This document shows positions 7,180 through 16,321 of a stretch of 64,000 nt of DNA, piece by piece. The position numbers were made by a program, and so were the translations under genes. The DNA lies in contig NZ_FNOZ01000008.1 of assembly GCF_900107175.1 (NCBI RefSeq), positions 62,001-126,000 on the forward strand, given 5' to 3'. The notes beneath the pieces are model-generated. The model ran no database searches and was not told the origin of the DNA. It saw only the letters and a program-made list of their open reading frames with translations. The stretch comes from Modestobacter sp. DSM 44400. GTDB lineage: Bacteria > Actinomycetota > Actinomycetes > Mycobacteriales > Geodermatophilaceae. Position 1 is the stretch's first letter. Each line of letters opens with the position of its first letter.

Positions 7180-9867
7180 TCAGTGCATCTCCTCCAGCCG
7201 CTCGCACAGCAGGGAGGCCCAGCAGTGCGCGGTGGCGCGGGCGCCGTCGACGCGGGCCACCGGGGCGGTCACGTGGCTCAGCACGGCGGCGGGGTCGGCG
7301 GTGCAGTCGGCGTCCTGCACGACCACGGCGTCCAGGCGGGGCAGACCGTCCAGCCAGGGGACGACGTCCTCCAGCTTGCGGGTGGCGTCCACGACGCCCC
7401 ACACCGCGACCGGCGCCCAGATCGTCAGCATCTGCGCCAGCCAGCCGCCGCCACCGGTGCGCAGCGGCGCGTCGACGGCGACGATGGTGACCGACCCGGC
7501 GTCGGCGCTGTGCTCGGCGCGCTGGACAGCGGTCTCCATCGTGGTGATCCGGCTGTGCTCCGGAGCGAGGTAGGCCGCGTCGCTGGGCGTGGCCCACTGC
7601 ACCCGCGCCGGGTCCAGCCGCAGCGAGACGGCGAGCGACCGGGCGGCGGCGAGGGTCTCCGGACCGGGCCCGACCACCAGCAGCACGTCTCCGGGCTCGG
7701 CCGGCACCTCCGGCAGTGCGGGCAGCCGCGCACCCAGCGTCCGGGTCAGCGCCGCGTAGGTGCCCCGGACGGCGGCGTCGGCGGCGAAGTCGGGGGCGAT
7801 CAGGAACTCGGGCAGGCCCAGGGCCAGCAGCCGGACCACCAGCTCGTCGTCCCGGCTGAGGTGATAGGGCGCCATTTCCTTCGACGTCGAGCGGACCAGC
7901 CGGGTGACCGTGGCCAGCCCGCGCTCGGTGTCGCGGGGGGCCGCGGGCAGGCCCAGGGGCAGCCGCAGGTCGCGGTGGGTGTCGGTCACGTCCAGCGCGG
8001 TGCTGTCGATCGAGCCACCGGCCGACGCCGGCACCGCCGGGCGGACGGCGGTCGGGCGGCTGCCCGTGCTCGGGCCCCGGTCCAGGGGACGGCGCGGCGG
8101 CGGCACCGCCGGGCGGCCCTTGAGCATGGGCGGCTGCCCACCGATGGAGCCCATCCGCTGCGGAGGCAGCAGCGACAGGGGCGGCAGGATCGTGGTGGCG
8201 TCCATCGGCATGGGCGCCGGGTCGCTCGCGGTCCGCGCCATCGGCCAGGCGGCCATCGACGGCGTCATGACCAGCGGCTCGCGGTGGGCGAGGACCTCGT
8301 GCGCCCGCAGGTCCATGCGGAACTCCTGGGTGCGGAAGTCGTGCGCGTGGACGTCGGGCGTGCGGATGTCGTGCACACGGACCTCCTCCCGGCGGACGTC
8401 GGCGATCCAGCCCTCGGTGGCCGTGACCTGGGCGACCGCCGGCACCTGCTCGAACGCGACGTGCTCGACCCCCACCGGCTCGGCCAGCGACCCGGTCCCG
8501 AACAGCCCGGCGTCGAACACGGAGTCGTCGAACATCGAGTCGTCGAACAGGTCGTCGTCGAACAGGTCGTCGTCGAGCAGCGCGGCGTCGAGCTCGACGG
8601 GTCCGGCGCAGGCCAGGTCGACCGGCGCCTCCTCCTGGACGGTCTCCTCGGCGGTGGTCGCGTCTGCGGCGATCGGGTGCTCCGTCTCGTGGTGCAGGGT
8701 CTCGTGGTGCGGGGTCTCGTGGTGCGGGGTCTCGTGGTGCGGGGTCTCGTGCTGCGCGGTCACGAGGGAGGTCCTCGACTCCGGGAAGCGGTGTCGGCCG
8801 GTGGCCGTCAGGTCGTCGTCCTCGGCCGCGGGGGCATCGCTTGCGAGGACCCGCTCCATGACGCCTTCGAGCAGGCGCTCGGCGCCGGGATCGGCGGTAC
8901 CCGGGCCGGCCGCGGTGAGCACCGACTTCAGCGCCGACTGCAGCGAGTCACCCTGGTCCATCGGCTGCTCGGCGACGGTCGCGACGGCCTCCTCGACGAA
9001 CGGCTCGAACGTCTCCTCGACCTCGACCTCGTCTTCGAACCGCGGCTGGCGCAGCACCGCCGGCTCGACGGGCGCCGGCTCGGCGGAGCGCTCGATGGCA
9101 TCGTCCACCGCGGCCGAGACCTCGCGGTCGGCCGACATCCGCGCCAGGGCGGCGGTGAACGCAGAGGGGCCGGCGGGCGCGACGGGCGCGGCGGCGACCG
9201 GCTCCGGTGTCACGTCGTAGCCGTCCAGCGTGGGCCGGTGGCGCTTGGGTGCGAAAGTGGTCGCCTCCGCCTGGGCGGCGGCGCGCGCCTCGGCGACGGT
9301 ACGGGCGCGCGGGGTGGCGCCCGCGGGGGCCGCCGTCCGGGACGTGGAACGGGACGGGCCCCCGCCCCAGGGAGAAGCAGCGCTGCGCTTGGGGGTCGCA
9401 CCCCACGGCGACTCGGCCGGGGCGGTGCTGCTCTTCGGTGTCGCCCCCCACGGGGAGGCAGCCGGCCGGGCAGCAGCCGGCGCGGCGGCGCGGGGACGGC
9501 GCTGGGCGACGAGGTCCTCGATCGCCGGGGCCTGCGCGACACCGGTGGAGGAGTACAGCCCGAGCGGCATCTCAGCGGAGGCCGGGCCCAGCAGGTCGGC
9601 GAGCTCGACCATCCGGTCGTCCTCGGACGCCCGCGCCCGGGGGGCCCGACGGCCGCCCTCGGCGCCCGGCGCCTTGCGGGCGGGCTCCTCGGCGCGGGCC
9701 GCGGGAAGGTCCACCTCGGCGACGAAGCGCTCGTTGGAGAAGAAGCCCATCACCCCGCCCGAGCGGATCCGGCGGACGCCGATGATCTTCACCGACGGCC
9801 CGTACTCCTCGCGTGCGGCCGCGATGGCCTCCTCACGCGTGGCGGCCTCAACGGATTGCGACGGCAC
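7180..9867 (-). CDS. FlhF-like protein with a degenerate GTPase domain and a long low-complexity linker
   Basis: An 895-residue protein. The first 50 residues (EAATREEAIAAAREEYGPS, then VKIIGVRRIRSGGVMGFF) match the FlhF N-terminus. A long linker follows, with Pro/Ala/Arg stretches, an HHETP tandem repeat at about 370-394, an acidic DLFDD repeat at about 425-450 and a His/Asp repeat at about 495-520. The C-terminal 250 residues resemble the FlhF SRP-type GTPase fold, but the Walker A position reads VVGPGPETLAAA and lacks GxxGxGKT. It overlaps the flhA end by 20 nt. FlhF normally guides flagellar placement; this version should not hydrolyse GTP in the usual way. Confidence 0.75.
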   Translation of the reverse strand: MPSQSVEAATREEAIAAAREEYGPSVKIIGVRRIRSGGVMGFFSNERFVAEVDLPAARAEEPARKAPGAEGGRRAPRARASEDDRMVELADLLGPASAEMPLGLYSSTGVAQAPAIEDLVAQRRPRAAAPAAARPAASPWGATPKSSTAPAESPWGATPKRSAASPWGGGPSRSTSRTAAPAGATPRARTVAEARAAAQAEATTFAPKRHRPTLDGYDVTPEPVAAAPVAPAGPSAFTAALARMSADREVSAAVDDAIERSAEPAPVEPAVLRQPRFEDEVEVEETFEPFVEEAVATVAEQPMDQGDSLQSALKSVLTAAGPGTADPGAERLLEGVMERVLASDAPAAEDDDLTATGRHRFPESRTSLVTAQHETPHHETPHHETPHHETLHHETEHPIAADATTAEETVQEEAPVDLACAGPVELDAALLDDDLFDDDLFDDSMFDDSVFDAGLFGTGSLAEPVGVEHVAFEQVPAVAQVTATEGWIADVRREEVRVHDIRTPDVHAHDFRTQEFRMDLRAHEVLAHREPLVMTPSMAAWPMARTASDPAPMPMDATTILPPLSLLPPQRMGSIGGQPPMLKGRPAVPPPRRPLDRGPSTGSRPTAVRPAVPASAGGSIDSTALDVTDTHRDLRLPLGLPAAPRDTERGLATVTRLVRSTSKEMAPYHLSRDDELVVRLLALGLPEFLIAPDFAADAAVRGTYAALTRTLGARLPALPEVPAEPGDVLLVVGPGPETLAAARSLAVSLRLDPARVQWATPSDAAYLAPEHSRITTMETAVQRAEHSADAGSVTIVAVDAPLRTGGGGWLAQMLTIWAPVAVWGVVDATRKLEDVVPWLDGLPRLDAVVVQDADCTADPAAVLSHVTAPVARVDGARATAHCWASLLCERLEEMH
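8684..8757. repeat. 15-bp tandem repeat inside the FlhF-like gene
   Basis: The unit GTGGTGCGGGGTCTC is repeated about five times with few changes. Read leftward it encodes HHETP-type pentapeptides. Such arrays change in copy number by slippage, so length variation between strains is expected. Confidence 0.8.
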
Positions 9868-11893
9868 CGCTCACCACTCCCAGCGACTCGATCTGTGCTG
9901 TGCGGGACACCTCGCTGTAGGAGATGACCGACAGCCGGGGCAGGACCTGGCGGACCAGGCGGGACAGGGGGGCGCGCACCTGGGGAGAGCACACCAGGAC
10001 GGGGGAGAGGCTCATCCGCTCGGCTTCGTCGAGCAGTTCGGTGCAGCCGCGGACCAGGACGTCGACCGTGTGGCCGTCCAGCGCCAGCACCTGGCCGTCG
10101 GCGCCCTGGCGGATCGACTCCAGCAGGCGCTGCTCGAAGCCGGGCTCCAGCGTGATGACGTGCAGCCGCTCGTCGGGGGTGACGTAGGGATGGCTGATCG
10201 CCGAGCCCAGGGCGGAGCGGGCGGCCTCGACCAGGCCGTCGAGGTCGGTGGAGGTCTTGGCCCGCAGCGACAGCGCCTCGAAGATCCGGACCAGGTCGCG
10301 GATGGAGACGTCCTCGTCCAGCAGCGCCTGCAGCACCCGCTGCACCTCGCCGGTGGTCAGCAGCGCCGGGGTCAGCTCGTCGACCACGACCGGGTGCGAC
10401 CGGCGGACCATCTCGATGAGCAGCCGGACGTCCTCGCGGCCCAGCAGGGCCGACGCGTTCTGCCGCACGACCTCGGCCAGGTGCGTGGTGATGACCGAGG
10501 AGCGGTCGACCACGGTGGCTCCGGCCATCTCGGCCTGGCGCTGCAGCTCGGCGGGCACCCACTTGGCGGCAAGCCCGAACACCGGCTCCCGGGTGGGCTT
10601 GCCCGGCAGGCCGTCGAGGTGGTCGCCGATGGCCAGCACGGTGCCGGCCGGCGAGGTGCCCTTGGCCGCCGGGACGCCGTTGAGCCAGATGACGTACTGC
10701 GAGGCGGGCAGGTCCAGGTTGTCGCGGGTGCGCACCAGCGGGATGACCAGGCCGGTGTCCATGGCGACCTTGCGTCGCAGCGCCTTCACCCGGTCCAGCA
10801 GGTCGCCGCCGCGGGCGGTGTCGACCAGCTCCACCAGGTCGAAGGCGACCTCGAGCTCCAGCGGGTCGACCCGCATCCGTTCGGCGATCGCCTCGGGGGA
10901 GTCGGGCTGGGCCTCCAGTGCGGCGCCGGGTGCGGCGTCGTCCTCGGTCTCGTCGACGTCGGAGGTCTCGGTCATCTTGAAGGACAGGAGCAGGAACAGC
11001 CCGCCGACGAGCAGGAACGGCAGCTTGGGCAGACCAGGGATCAGGCAGAGCGCCAGCGCCGCGCCGCCGGCGATGCGCACCGGCATCCTGTTGCGGCCCA
11101 GCTGCTTGAGCAGGTCCTGGCCCATGTCGCCCTCGGACGCCGACCGGGTCACGATCAGGCCGGTGGCCGTGGAGAGCAGCAGGGCGGGGATCTGGGAGAC
11201 CAGCCCGTCGCCGACGGTCAGCAGCGAGTAGGTGGAGACCGCCTCCCCCGGAGCCAGGCCGCGCTGTATGACGCCGATCGCGAAGCCGCCGATCAGGTTG
11301 ATCAGGGTCACGATGATGCTGGCGATGGCGTCGCCCTTGACGAACTTGCTGGCGCCGTCCATCGAGCCGTAGAAGTCGGCCTCGGAGGTGACCTCCTGGC
11401 GGCGCTTGCGCGCCTGCTTCTCGTTGATCAGCCCGGCGTTGAGGTCGGCGTCGATGGCCATCTGCTTGCCGGGCATGGCGTCGAGGGTGAACCGGGCGCC
11501 AACCTCGGCCACGCGACCGGCACCGTTGGTGATGACGACGAACTGGATGATCGTGAGGATCACGAAGATCACCAGGCCGACGATCAGCGATCCGCCGATG
11601 ACGAAGTGCCCGAAGGCCTCGATCACCTTGCCGGCGTAGCCGTCGCTGAGCACCAACCGGGTCGAGGAGACGTTGAGCGCCAGCCGCATCAGTGTGGCGA
11701 TGAGCACCAGCGACGGGAAGACGGAGAACTCCAGCGGCCGGCGGATCTGCATGGAGACCAGGAGGATCAGCAGCGAGCCGGTGATGTTGAACCCGAGGAG
11801 CAGGTCCAGCACGGCTGCCGGCAGGGGCACCACCAGCATCAGGATGATCGAGACGACCCCGATGGGCACGGCGACCTTGGTCATCTTCTTCAC
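9848..11893 (-). CDS. flhA: Flagellar export gate protein FlhA
   Basis: A 681-residue inner-membrane protein of the flagellar type III export gate. Residues 1-315 hold about eight helices and the FHIPEP signature region (RRPLEFSVFPSLVLIATLMR). The C-terminal half is the cytosolic docking domain, ending SLGVVSGAVAIR. The start is GTG 11893 (VKKMTKVAVPIG), with GGAAGGGGG about 5 nt upstream. Its 3' end overlaps the FlhF-like gene by 20 nt, so the two are coupled. FlhA works with FlhB, FliP, FliQ and FliR, which lie just upstream in the same operon. Confidence 0.97.
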   Translation of the reverse strand: MKKMTKVAVPIGVVSIILMLVVPLPAAVLDLLLGFNITGSLLILLVSMQIRRPLEFSVFPSLVLIATLMRLALNVSSTRLVLSDGYAGKVIEAFGHFVIGGSLIVGLVIFVILTIIQFVVITNGAGRVAEVGARFTLDAMPGKQMAIDADLNAGLINEKQARKRRQEVTSEADFYGSMDGASKFVKGDAIASIIVTLINLIGGFAIGVIQRGLAPGEAVSTYSLLTVGDGLVSQIPALLLSTATGLIVTRSASEGDMGQDLLKQLGRNRMPVRIAGGAALALCLIPGLPKLPFLLVGGLFLLLSFKMTETSDVDETEDDAAPGAALEAQPDSPEAIAERMRVDPLELEVAFDLVELVDTARGGDLLDRVKALRRKVAMDTGLVIPLVRTRDNLDLPASQYVIWLNGVPAAKGTSPAGTVLAIGDHLDGLPGKPTREPVFGLAAKWVPAELQRQAEMAGATVVDRSSVITTHLAEVVRQNASALLGREDVRLLIEMVRRSHPVVVDELTPALLTTGEVQRVLQALLDEDVSIRDLVRIFEALSLRAKTSTDLDGLVEAARSALGSAISHPYVTPDERLHVITLEPGFEQRLLESIRQGADGQVLALDGHTVDVLVRGCTELLDEAERMSLSPVLVCSPQVRAPLSRLVRQVLPRLSVISYSEVSRTAQIESLGVVSGAVAIR

Positions 11894-12074
11894 CCGGTCC
11901 CCCTTCCTGCTGGACGGGACGGCCACCGAGTGGTGGCTGTCCGCAGGGGAGCCGGCACGCTCCCCACAGCCGTTCTCGGCAGTTGGGCAGGGGCGCGGTA
12001 CCGATGGCGCGCGCGGTCGTCCCGCGAACCCCACCGGCTCCGGTCGTCCCGGGCGCCCGTCCTGGGACGGCCGC
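11894..12074. other. flhB-flhA intergenic region with small hairpins
   Basis: This 181-bp gap is the longest among the export-gate genes. GCCACC (11922-11927) and GGTGGC (11932-11937) can form a tight hairpin about 30 bp before flhA, and a second weaker pair (GGGGAGC with GCTCCCC) lies just upstream. They may attenuate or stabilise the transcript. No small frame here looks real. Confidence 0.4.
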
Positions 12075-13214
12075 TCAGGCGGCTGCGCGCCGTCCGGCGC
12101 GTGGCAGGCCCTCGACGTCCGGGGCATCGAACCCGGGCCGGTGCACCCCGCCGCGCACGCCGCGGGAATTTAGCTGCATGACGAAGGCGAGCACCCGGGC
12201 GACCGCGGTGAACAGCTGCGCGGGCACCTCCTGGCCCAGCTCGCAGGAGGCGTGCAGGGCCCGGGCCAGGGGGATGTCCTGCACCATCGGCACCCGCGCC
12301 TCGGCAGCCAGGGCGCGCAGCTTGGTCGCCACCTCGCCGGCGCCCTTGGCGACCACGCGCGGCGCACCCCTGTCCGCCTGGTACTTCAGCGCGACAGCCA
12401 CGTGGGTGGGGTTGATGAGCAGGACGTCGGCGTCCTTGACGTCGGACATCATTCGGTTGCGGGACATCGCCATCTGGGTCGACCGCCGCTGGGCCTTCAT
12501 CTGCGGGTCGCCCTCGGACTGCTTGTACTCCTGCTTGATCTCGTACTGGCTCATCTTGAGCTGGGCCATCATCTTCTTCCGCACGACCAGGTAGTCGGCG
12601 ATCGCGATGACCAGCCCGGTGACGCCGACGACGCGGAACATCAGCACCGCGGAGTCCGCGAACACGCTGGTGATCCGGGACAGCGGGAGGGCGCCGGAGG
12701 AGCTGACGAGCTCCTGGGCCTTGCTCGAGGTGGTGATGATGACCACGGCCAGCGCGATCGTCTTGATCAGTGCCTTGATCGCCTCCCGCAGGCCCTGCGT
12801 GCCGAACATCCGCTTGAAGCCGGAGAAGGGGTTGAGCTTCTTCAGCGTCGGCTTCATCGGCTTGCCCGACAGGCTGACGCCGCCCTGGGCGGCCGAGGCC
12901 AGGGTGCCCACGAGCATCATGCCCAGCGCCATCGGCAGCACGGTGCTGAGGAAGGCCATCAGCGCCTGGCCCATCAGCCGGGAGATCGTGGCCGGCTCGG
13001 GGTCGTTGGCCACCGCGCCGACCTGCATGAACAGCTCCTGGGCGGCGTCGTAGGCGTTGCCCACCAGCATCGGCAGCAGCACGCTCGCCGCAGCCGCACC
13101 CAGCCACGTGCCCAGCTCCTGGGTTCGAGGGATCTGCCCGTCCTTGCGGGCCTTCTTCAGCTTCTGGGGTGTCGGCTTCTCTGTCTTCTCACCGCCGGGC
13201 CCGTCCTTAGCCAC
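12075..13214 (-). CDS. flhB: Flagellar export switch protein FlhB
   Basis: A 379-residue membrane protein that switches export from rod/hook substrates to filament substrates. The N-terminus GEKTEKPTPQKLKKARKDGQ is typical. Four helices follow, then a cytosolic domain with the autocleavage motif NPTH near residue 268. The tail beyond LNSRGVRGG is basic and Pro/Arg rich. It starts 28 bp after fliR ends. Confidence 0.97.
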   Translation of the reverse strand: MAKDGPGGEKTEKPTPQKLKKARKDGQIPRTQELGTWLGAAAASVLLPMLVGNAYDAAQELFMQVGAVANDPEPATISRLMGQALMAFLSTVLPMALGMMLVGTLASAAQGGVSLSGKPMKPTLKKLNPFSGFKRMFGTQGLREAIKALIKTIALAVVIITTSSKAQELVSSSGALPLSRITSVFADSAVLMFRVVGVTGLVIAIADYLVVRKKMMAQLKMSQYEIKQEYKQSEGDPQMKAQRRSTQMAMSRNRMMSDVKDADVLLINPTHVAVALKYQADRGAPRVVAKGAGEVATKLRALAAEARVPMVQDIPLARALHASCELGQEVPAQLFTAVARVLAFVMQLNSRGVRGGVHRPGFDAPDVEGLPRAGRRAAA

Positions 13215-13242
13215 GTGGTCGCTCCCCTCCGCGGGCCATGGT

Positions 13243-14007
13243 TCAGCGGCCCCGGAAGGCGGTCATCGCGTGGATCGCCGTGCTCACGAGCGCGTCCAGG
13301 GCGGTGGGCAGCAGCGGGAAGGTCAGTCCGAGCAGCGTCAGGGTCAGCATGATCTTGACCGGGAAGCCGAGGGAGAAGATGTTCAGCGACGGCGCGGCCT
13401 TCGACAGCAGCGCGAGCGCCACGTCGGCCAGCAGCAGCACGGCGACCATCGGCCCGGCGATCTGCAGTGCGGCGAGGAACATCATCGCCAGCGCCGTCAT
13501 CATCGCCTGGCCCAGCTGGGCGGTGTCGATCATGCCGCCCAGCGGCAGCCCCTCGTAGGAGGTGACGAAACCGCGCACCAGCAGCAGGTGGCCGCCGCTG
13601 GTGAAGAGCAGAGTCGTGGCCAGCAGGTAGTGCAGCCGGCCGATCGAGGAGCTCATGGTCAGCGACATCGGGTCGTAGGCCGGCTGCAAGGAGAACCCCC
13701 CCGCCACGTCGATGATGTCGCCGGCCATCTGCACAGCGGCGAACAGCACCTGGACGACGAAGCCCAGCGCCGCCCCGATCACCGCCTCGGTGATCGCCGC
13801 GACCACCAGGAACCCGGGGGTGACCGCCGGCATGTCCGCGGTCAGATGCGGGAACACGACCAGCGCGAGGGCGAGTGCGAAGGTGCCCTTGACCGGCATC
13901 GGGATGCTGGCGTTGTTGAACGGCGGGGCGAGGACGACGAAGCCGGTCGCCCGCGCGGTGCCCAGCAGCAGCGCCGCCAGGGTCGCCGACGGGACCGACA
14001 GGTCCAT
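13243..14007 (-). CDS. fliR: Flagellar export gate protein FliR
   Basis: A 254-residue, almost entirely hydrophobic protein with about six helices. RATGFVVLAPPFNNASIP near the N-terminus and the PFNN-type segment are family hallmarks. FliR, FliP and FliQ form the core export channel. It starts 7 bp after fliQ ends, in the order fliP-fliQ-fliR-flhB-flhA usual for flagellar operons. Confidence 0.96.
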   Translation of the reverse strand: MDLSVPSATLAALLLGTARATGFVVLAPPFNNASIPMPVKGTFALALALVVFPHLTADMPAVTPGFLVVAAITEAVIGAALGFVVQVLFAAVQMAGDIIDVAGGFSLQPAYDPMSLTMSSSIGRLHYLLATTLLFTSGGHLLLVRGFVTSYEGLPLGGMIDTAQLGQAMMTALAMMFLAALQIAGPMVAVLLLADVALALLSKAAPSLNIFSLGFPVKIMLTLTLLGLTFPLLPTALDALVSTAIHAMTAFRGR

Positions 14008-14014
14008 CGCGGCC

Positions 14015-14290
14015 TCAGCTCCTGCCGAGCAACCGGGGCAGGTCGGCGAACAGGCCGTTGGTGAACGACACCAGCTCGGAGAGCACCCAGTTGCCGGTCA
14101 CCAGCAGCGCGATCGCGACGGCGACCATCTTCGGCACGAACGACAGCGTCTGCTCCTGGATCTGCGTCGCCGCCTGGAACAGCGAGATCAGGAAGCCGAC
14201 CAGCAGGGCGGTGAGCAGAATGGGCGCGGCGATCTTGGCGGCGAGCAGCATCGTGTGCATCGCGATCTCGGTGACGTCGGCGTCGCTCAT
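14015..14290 (-). CDS. fliQ: Flagellar export gate protein FliQ
   Basis: A 91-residue protein with two helices and the family core ISLFQAATQIQEQTLSFVPK at about residues 40-59. The start ATG 14290 overlaps the fliP stop (ATGA). The length is normal for FliQ (about 90). Confidence 0.96.
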   Translation of the reverse strand: MSDADVTEIAMHTMLLAAKIAAPILLTALLVGFLISLFQAATQIQEQTLSFVPKMVAVAIALLVTGNWVLSELVSFTNGLFADLPRLLGRS

Positions 14291-15144
14291 GAGTACGACC
14301 CCACCAACGCGGTGGTGATCAGCGACCACCCGTCGACCACCACGAACAGCAGCAGCTTGAAGGGCAGGGACACGATCACCGGCGGCACCATCATCATGCC
14401 CATCGCCATCAATGAGGCGCTGACCAGCATGTCCAGCACCAGGAACGGGATGAAGATGACCAGCCCGATGATGAAGGCGCTCTTGAGCTCCGAGAGCACG
14501 AACGCTGGGACCAGGGTCAGCATGCTCACCGACTCGCGGTCGGCCGGCTTCTCCTCGCCCGACAGACCGATCATCAGCTTGAGCTCGTCGTCGCGGGTGT
14601 TGCTGAGCAGGAACGTCTTCAGCGGCGCCTCGCCGGCGTCGTAGGCCTGCGAGGCGGTGATCGTCCCGTCCAGGTAGGGCTGAACGGCGACCTCGTTGAT
14701 GTCGCCGAACACCGGGCCCATCACGAAGATCGTGAGAAACAGGGCGATGCCGGTCAGCACCTGGTTGGGCGGGGAGGACTGCAGGCCCAGCGCGTTGCGG
14801 GTCAGCGACAGCACCACGAGCATCTTGGTGAACGAGGTGACCAGCAGCAGTGCGGACGGCGCGATCGACAGCACCGTGATCGCCAGGATCAGGGTCACTG
14901 CGGTGGACGGGTTGTCGCCGCCGATCGAGACGTTCAGCCCGCCGTCGTCGACCACGGGGGAGACCGGCGCGGTGGGCGGGGTCGGGGCGGTCGGTGCCGC
15001 CGAGGCGGGCCCGGCCAGCACGAACAGTGCCGCCACCGCGACGAGCAGGGTGAGCAGGACCAGCAGCGCGGCGCGCCGGGCCCGTGCGTTCCCGGGGGAC
15101 ACGACGAGGGCGGCGCCGTTCGCGGGGGAGGGGACCAGGGTCAC
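14287..15144 (-). CDS. fliP: Flagellar export gate protein FliP
   Basis: A 285-residue protein. A hydrophobic leader (ALLVLLTLLVAVAALFVLAG, about residues 27-46) acts as a signal sequence. The mature part has LLLVTSFTKMLVVLSLTR, PPNQVLTGIALFLT and FVLSELKSAFIIGL, all typical of FliP. The start is GTG 15144, whose GTGA overlaps the fliO stop. It forms the FliP/Q/R export channel. Confidence 0.96.
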   Translation of the reverse strand: MTLVPSPANGAALVVSPGNARARRAALLVLLTLLVAVAALFVLAGPASAAPTAPTPPTAPVSPVVDDGGLNVSIGGDNPSTAVTLILAITVLSIAPSALLLVTSFTKMLVVLSLTRNALGLQSSPPNQVLTGIALFLTIFVMGPVFGDINEVAVQPYLDGTITASQAYDAGEAPLKTFLLSNTRDDELKLMIGLSGEEKPADRESVSMLTLVPAFVLSELKSAFIIGLVIFIPFLVLDMLVSASLMAMGMMMVPPVIVSLPFKLLLFVVVDGWSLITTALVGSYS

Positions 15145-15578
15145 CTGCGCACCGTCCGCTCCCGCAGTTCCGCCACGATCGACGTCCAGGCGCCGCGGTC
15201 GAGCACGGAACCGGCGAGCGCACCGGAGCCGCTGCGGGCGGCCAGCGCCGTCGGGGGCGCGAGGGCCGAGCCGTCGCCCGCCGCGGCGGCCAGGGCCACG
15301 GCCCGGGGCGAGGCGGCGAGCGCGGTCTGCACCTCCTCCTCCTCCTCGACCTCGGCGAGCAGGGTGACCTGCTCGTCGGTCGAGCCGACGACCAGCACGC
15401 GGCCGGCGACCCGGAGCACCGAGACGCTGCTGGCCCGGCCCATCCGCTGGCGGGCGACGACCTCGATCAGCCCGTTGCCACCACCGAGTCCGCGCTTCTT
15501 GGCCAGCCGGGAGGCGAAGGCGAGCACCGCGGCGATGAAGGCCAGCGAGAAGACCAGCCGGACGATCATCCACGTCAT
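15141..15578 (-). CDS. fliO: Flagellar biosynthesis protein FliO
   Basis: A 145-residue protein with a single N-terminal helix (LVFSLAFIAAVLAFASRLA) followed by the FliO core (RQRMGRASSVSVLRVAGRVL, then STDEQVTLLAEV). FliO assists FliP assembly. The Glu-rich EEEEE and Ala-rich tail is less conserved. It overlaps fliN upstream and fliP downstream by 4 nt each. Confidence 0.88.
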   Translation of the reverse strand: MTWMIVRLVFSLAFIAAVLAFASRLAKKRGLGGGNGLIEVVARQRMGRASSVSVLRVAGRVLVVGSTDEQVTLLAEVEEEEEVQTALAASPRAVALAAAAGDGSALAPPTALAARSGSGALAGSVLDRGAWTSIVAELRERTVRR

Positions 15579-16321
15579 GACTGGGCGTGCCCGAAGTCAG
15601 CCGCGTCGGTCACAATCTCGCTGATCCGCAGCCCGAAGTCCTCGTCGACCACGACGATCTCGCCGCGGGCGATGAGCGTGCCGTTGACCAGCAGGTCGGC
15701 CGGGGCGCTGGCCGCGCGGTCGAGCTCGATGACCTCGCCGGGGTGCAGGGACAGCAGTTCCTGCACCGTCATGCGGGTCCGGCCGATCTCGACGGTGACC
15801 TCCATGGCCACGTTGCGCAGCAGGTCCAGGCTGCCGCGCTGCTCGCGCTGTACCGGCAGGGTCACCTGCAGGGCGAAGGTGGCCTCGACGACGCCGCCGG
15901 CGACCAGCGGCACCGCGAGGTACATGCCCTTGTCGCGCAGCCCGTCGAGGGCGGCGACGGCCTCCTCGACCCGCTCGGCGGATACCCGGACCCGGCCGAG
16001 GGTCGCCGCGGCGGCCTCGAGCGCGGGCCGCAGCGCGGCCGCGACGTCCATCCGGCCCACGGGGGAGTTGGCCAGGGCGGCGACGACCTCGGCGGAGACC
16101 ACCAGGACGACGTCGCCACTGACCTCACCGGCCAGCCGGGCGGTCACCGCCGAGGCCCCCTCGGGGGGCAGCGGCGTGGCCTCCGGGTCGGCGATGGGCT
16201 CGCCGGCGCTGAGCGGGGCGGCGGCCGGCAGCAGGCCGGCCGCCGCCTGCGCCGCGGCGACGACGGCTGCGGCGATGGTCTCGGACTCGGGCGAGCGCTC
16301 GATGCCGAAGGCGGTGGTCAT
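15575..16321 (-). CDS. fliN: Flagellar switch protein FliN/FliY
   Basis: A 248-residue C-ring protein. The C-terminal 85 residues form the SpoA/FliN domain (VTVEIGRTRMTVQELLSLHP, then RGEIVVVDEDFGLRISEIV). The N-terminal 150 residues are longer than in plain FliN and look CheC-like (ARLAGEVSGDVVLVVSAEVV, then RPALEAAAATLGRV), the layout of FliY in Gram-positives. Whether it has CheY-P phosphatase activity is open; no clear phosphatase ExxN motif was seen. ATGA overlap with the fliM stop. Confidence 0.9.
   Translation of the reverse strand: MTTAFGIERSPESETIAAAVVAAAQAAAGLLPAAAPLSAGEPIADPEATPLPPEGASAVTARLAGEVSGDVVLVVSAEVVAALANSPVGRMDVAAALRPALEAAAATLGRVRVSAERVEEAVAALDGLRDKGMYLAVPLVAGGVVEATFALQVTLPVQREQRGSLDLLRNVAMEVTVEIGRTRMTVQELLSLHPGEVIELDRAASAPADLLVNGTLIARGEIVVVDEDFGLRISEIVTDAADFGHAQS

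Noticed and set aside
8684-8757. Short repeats as a CRISPR array
   Set aside because: Units are contiguous 15-mers inside a coding frame without spacers.
6760-9927. 1055-codon rightward frame antisense to the FlhF-like gene
   Set aside because: It is a high-GC shadow frame: composition is Gly/Arg/His-rich, no motif, while the opposite strand encodes a protein with recognisable FlhF ends.
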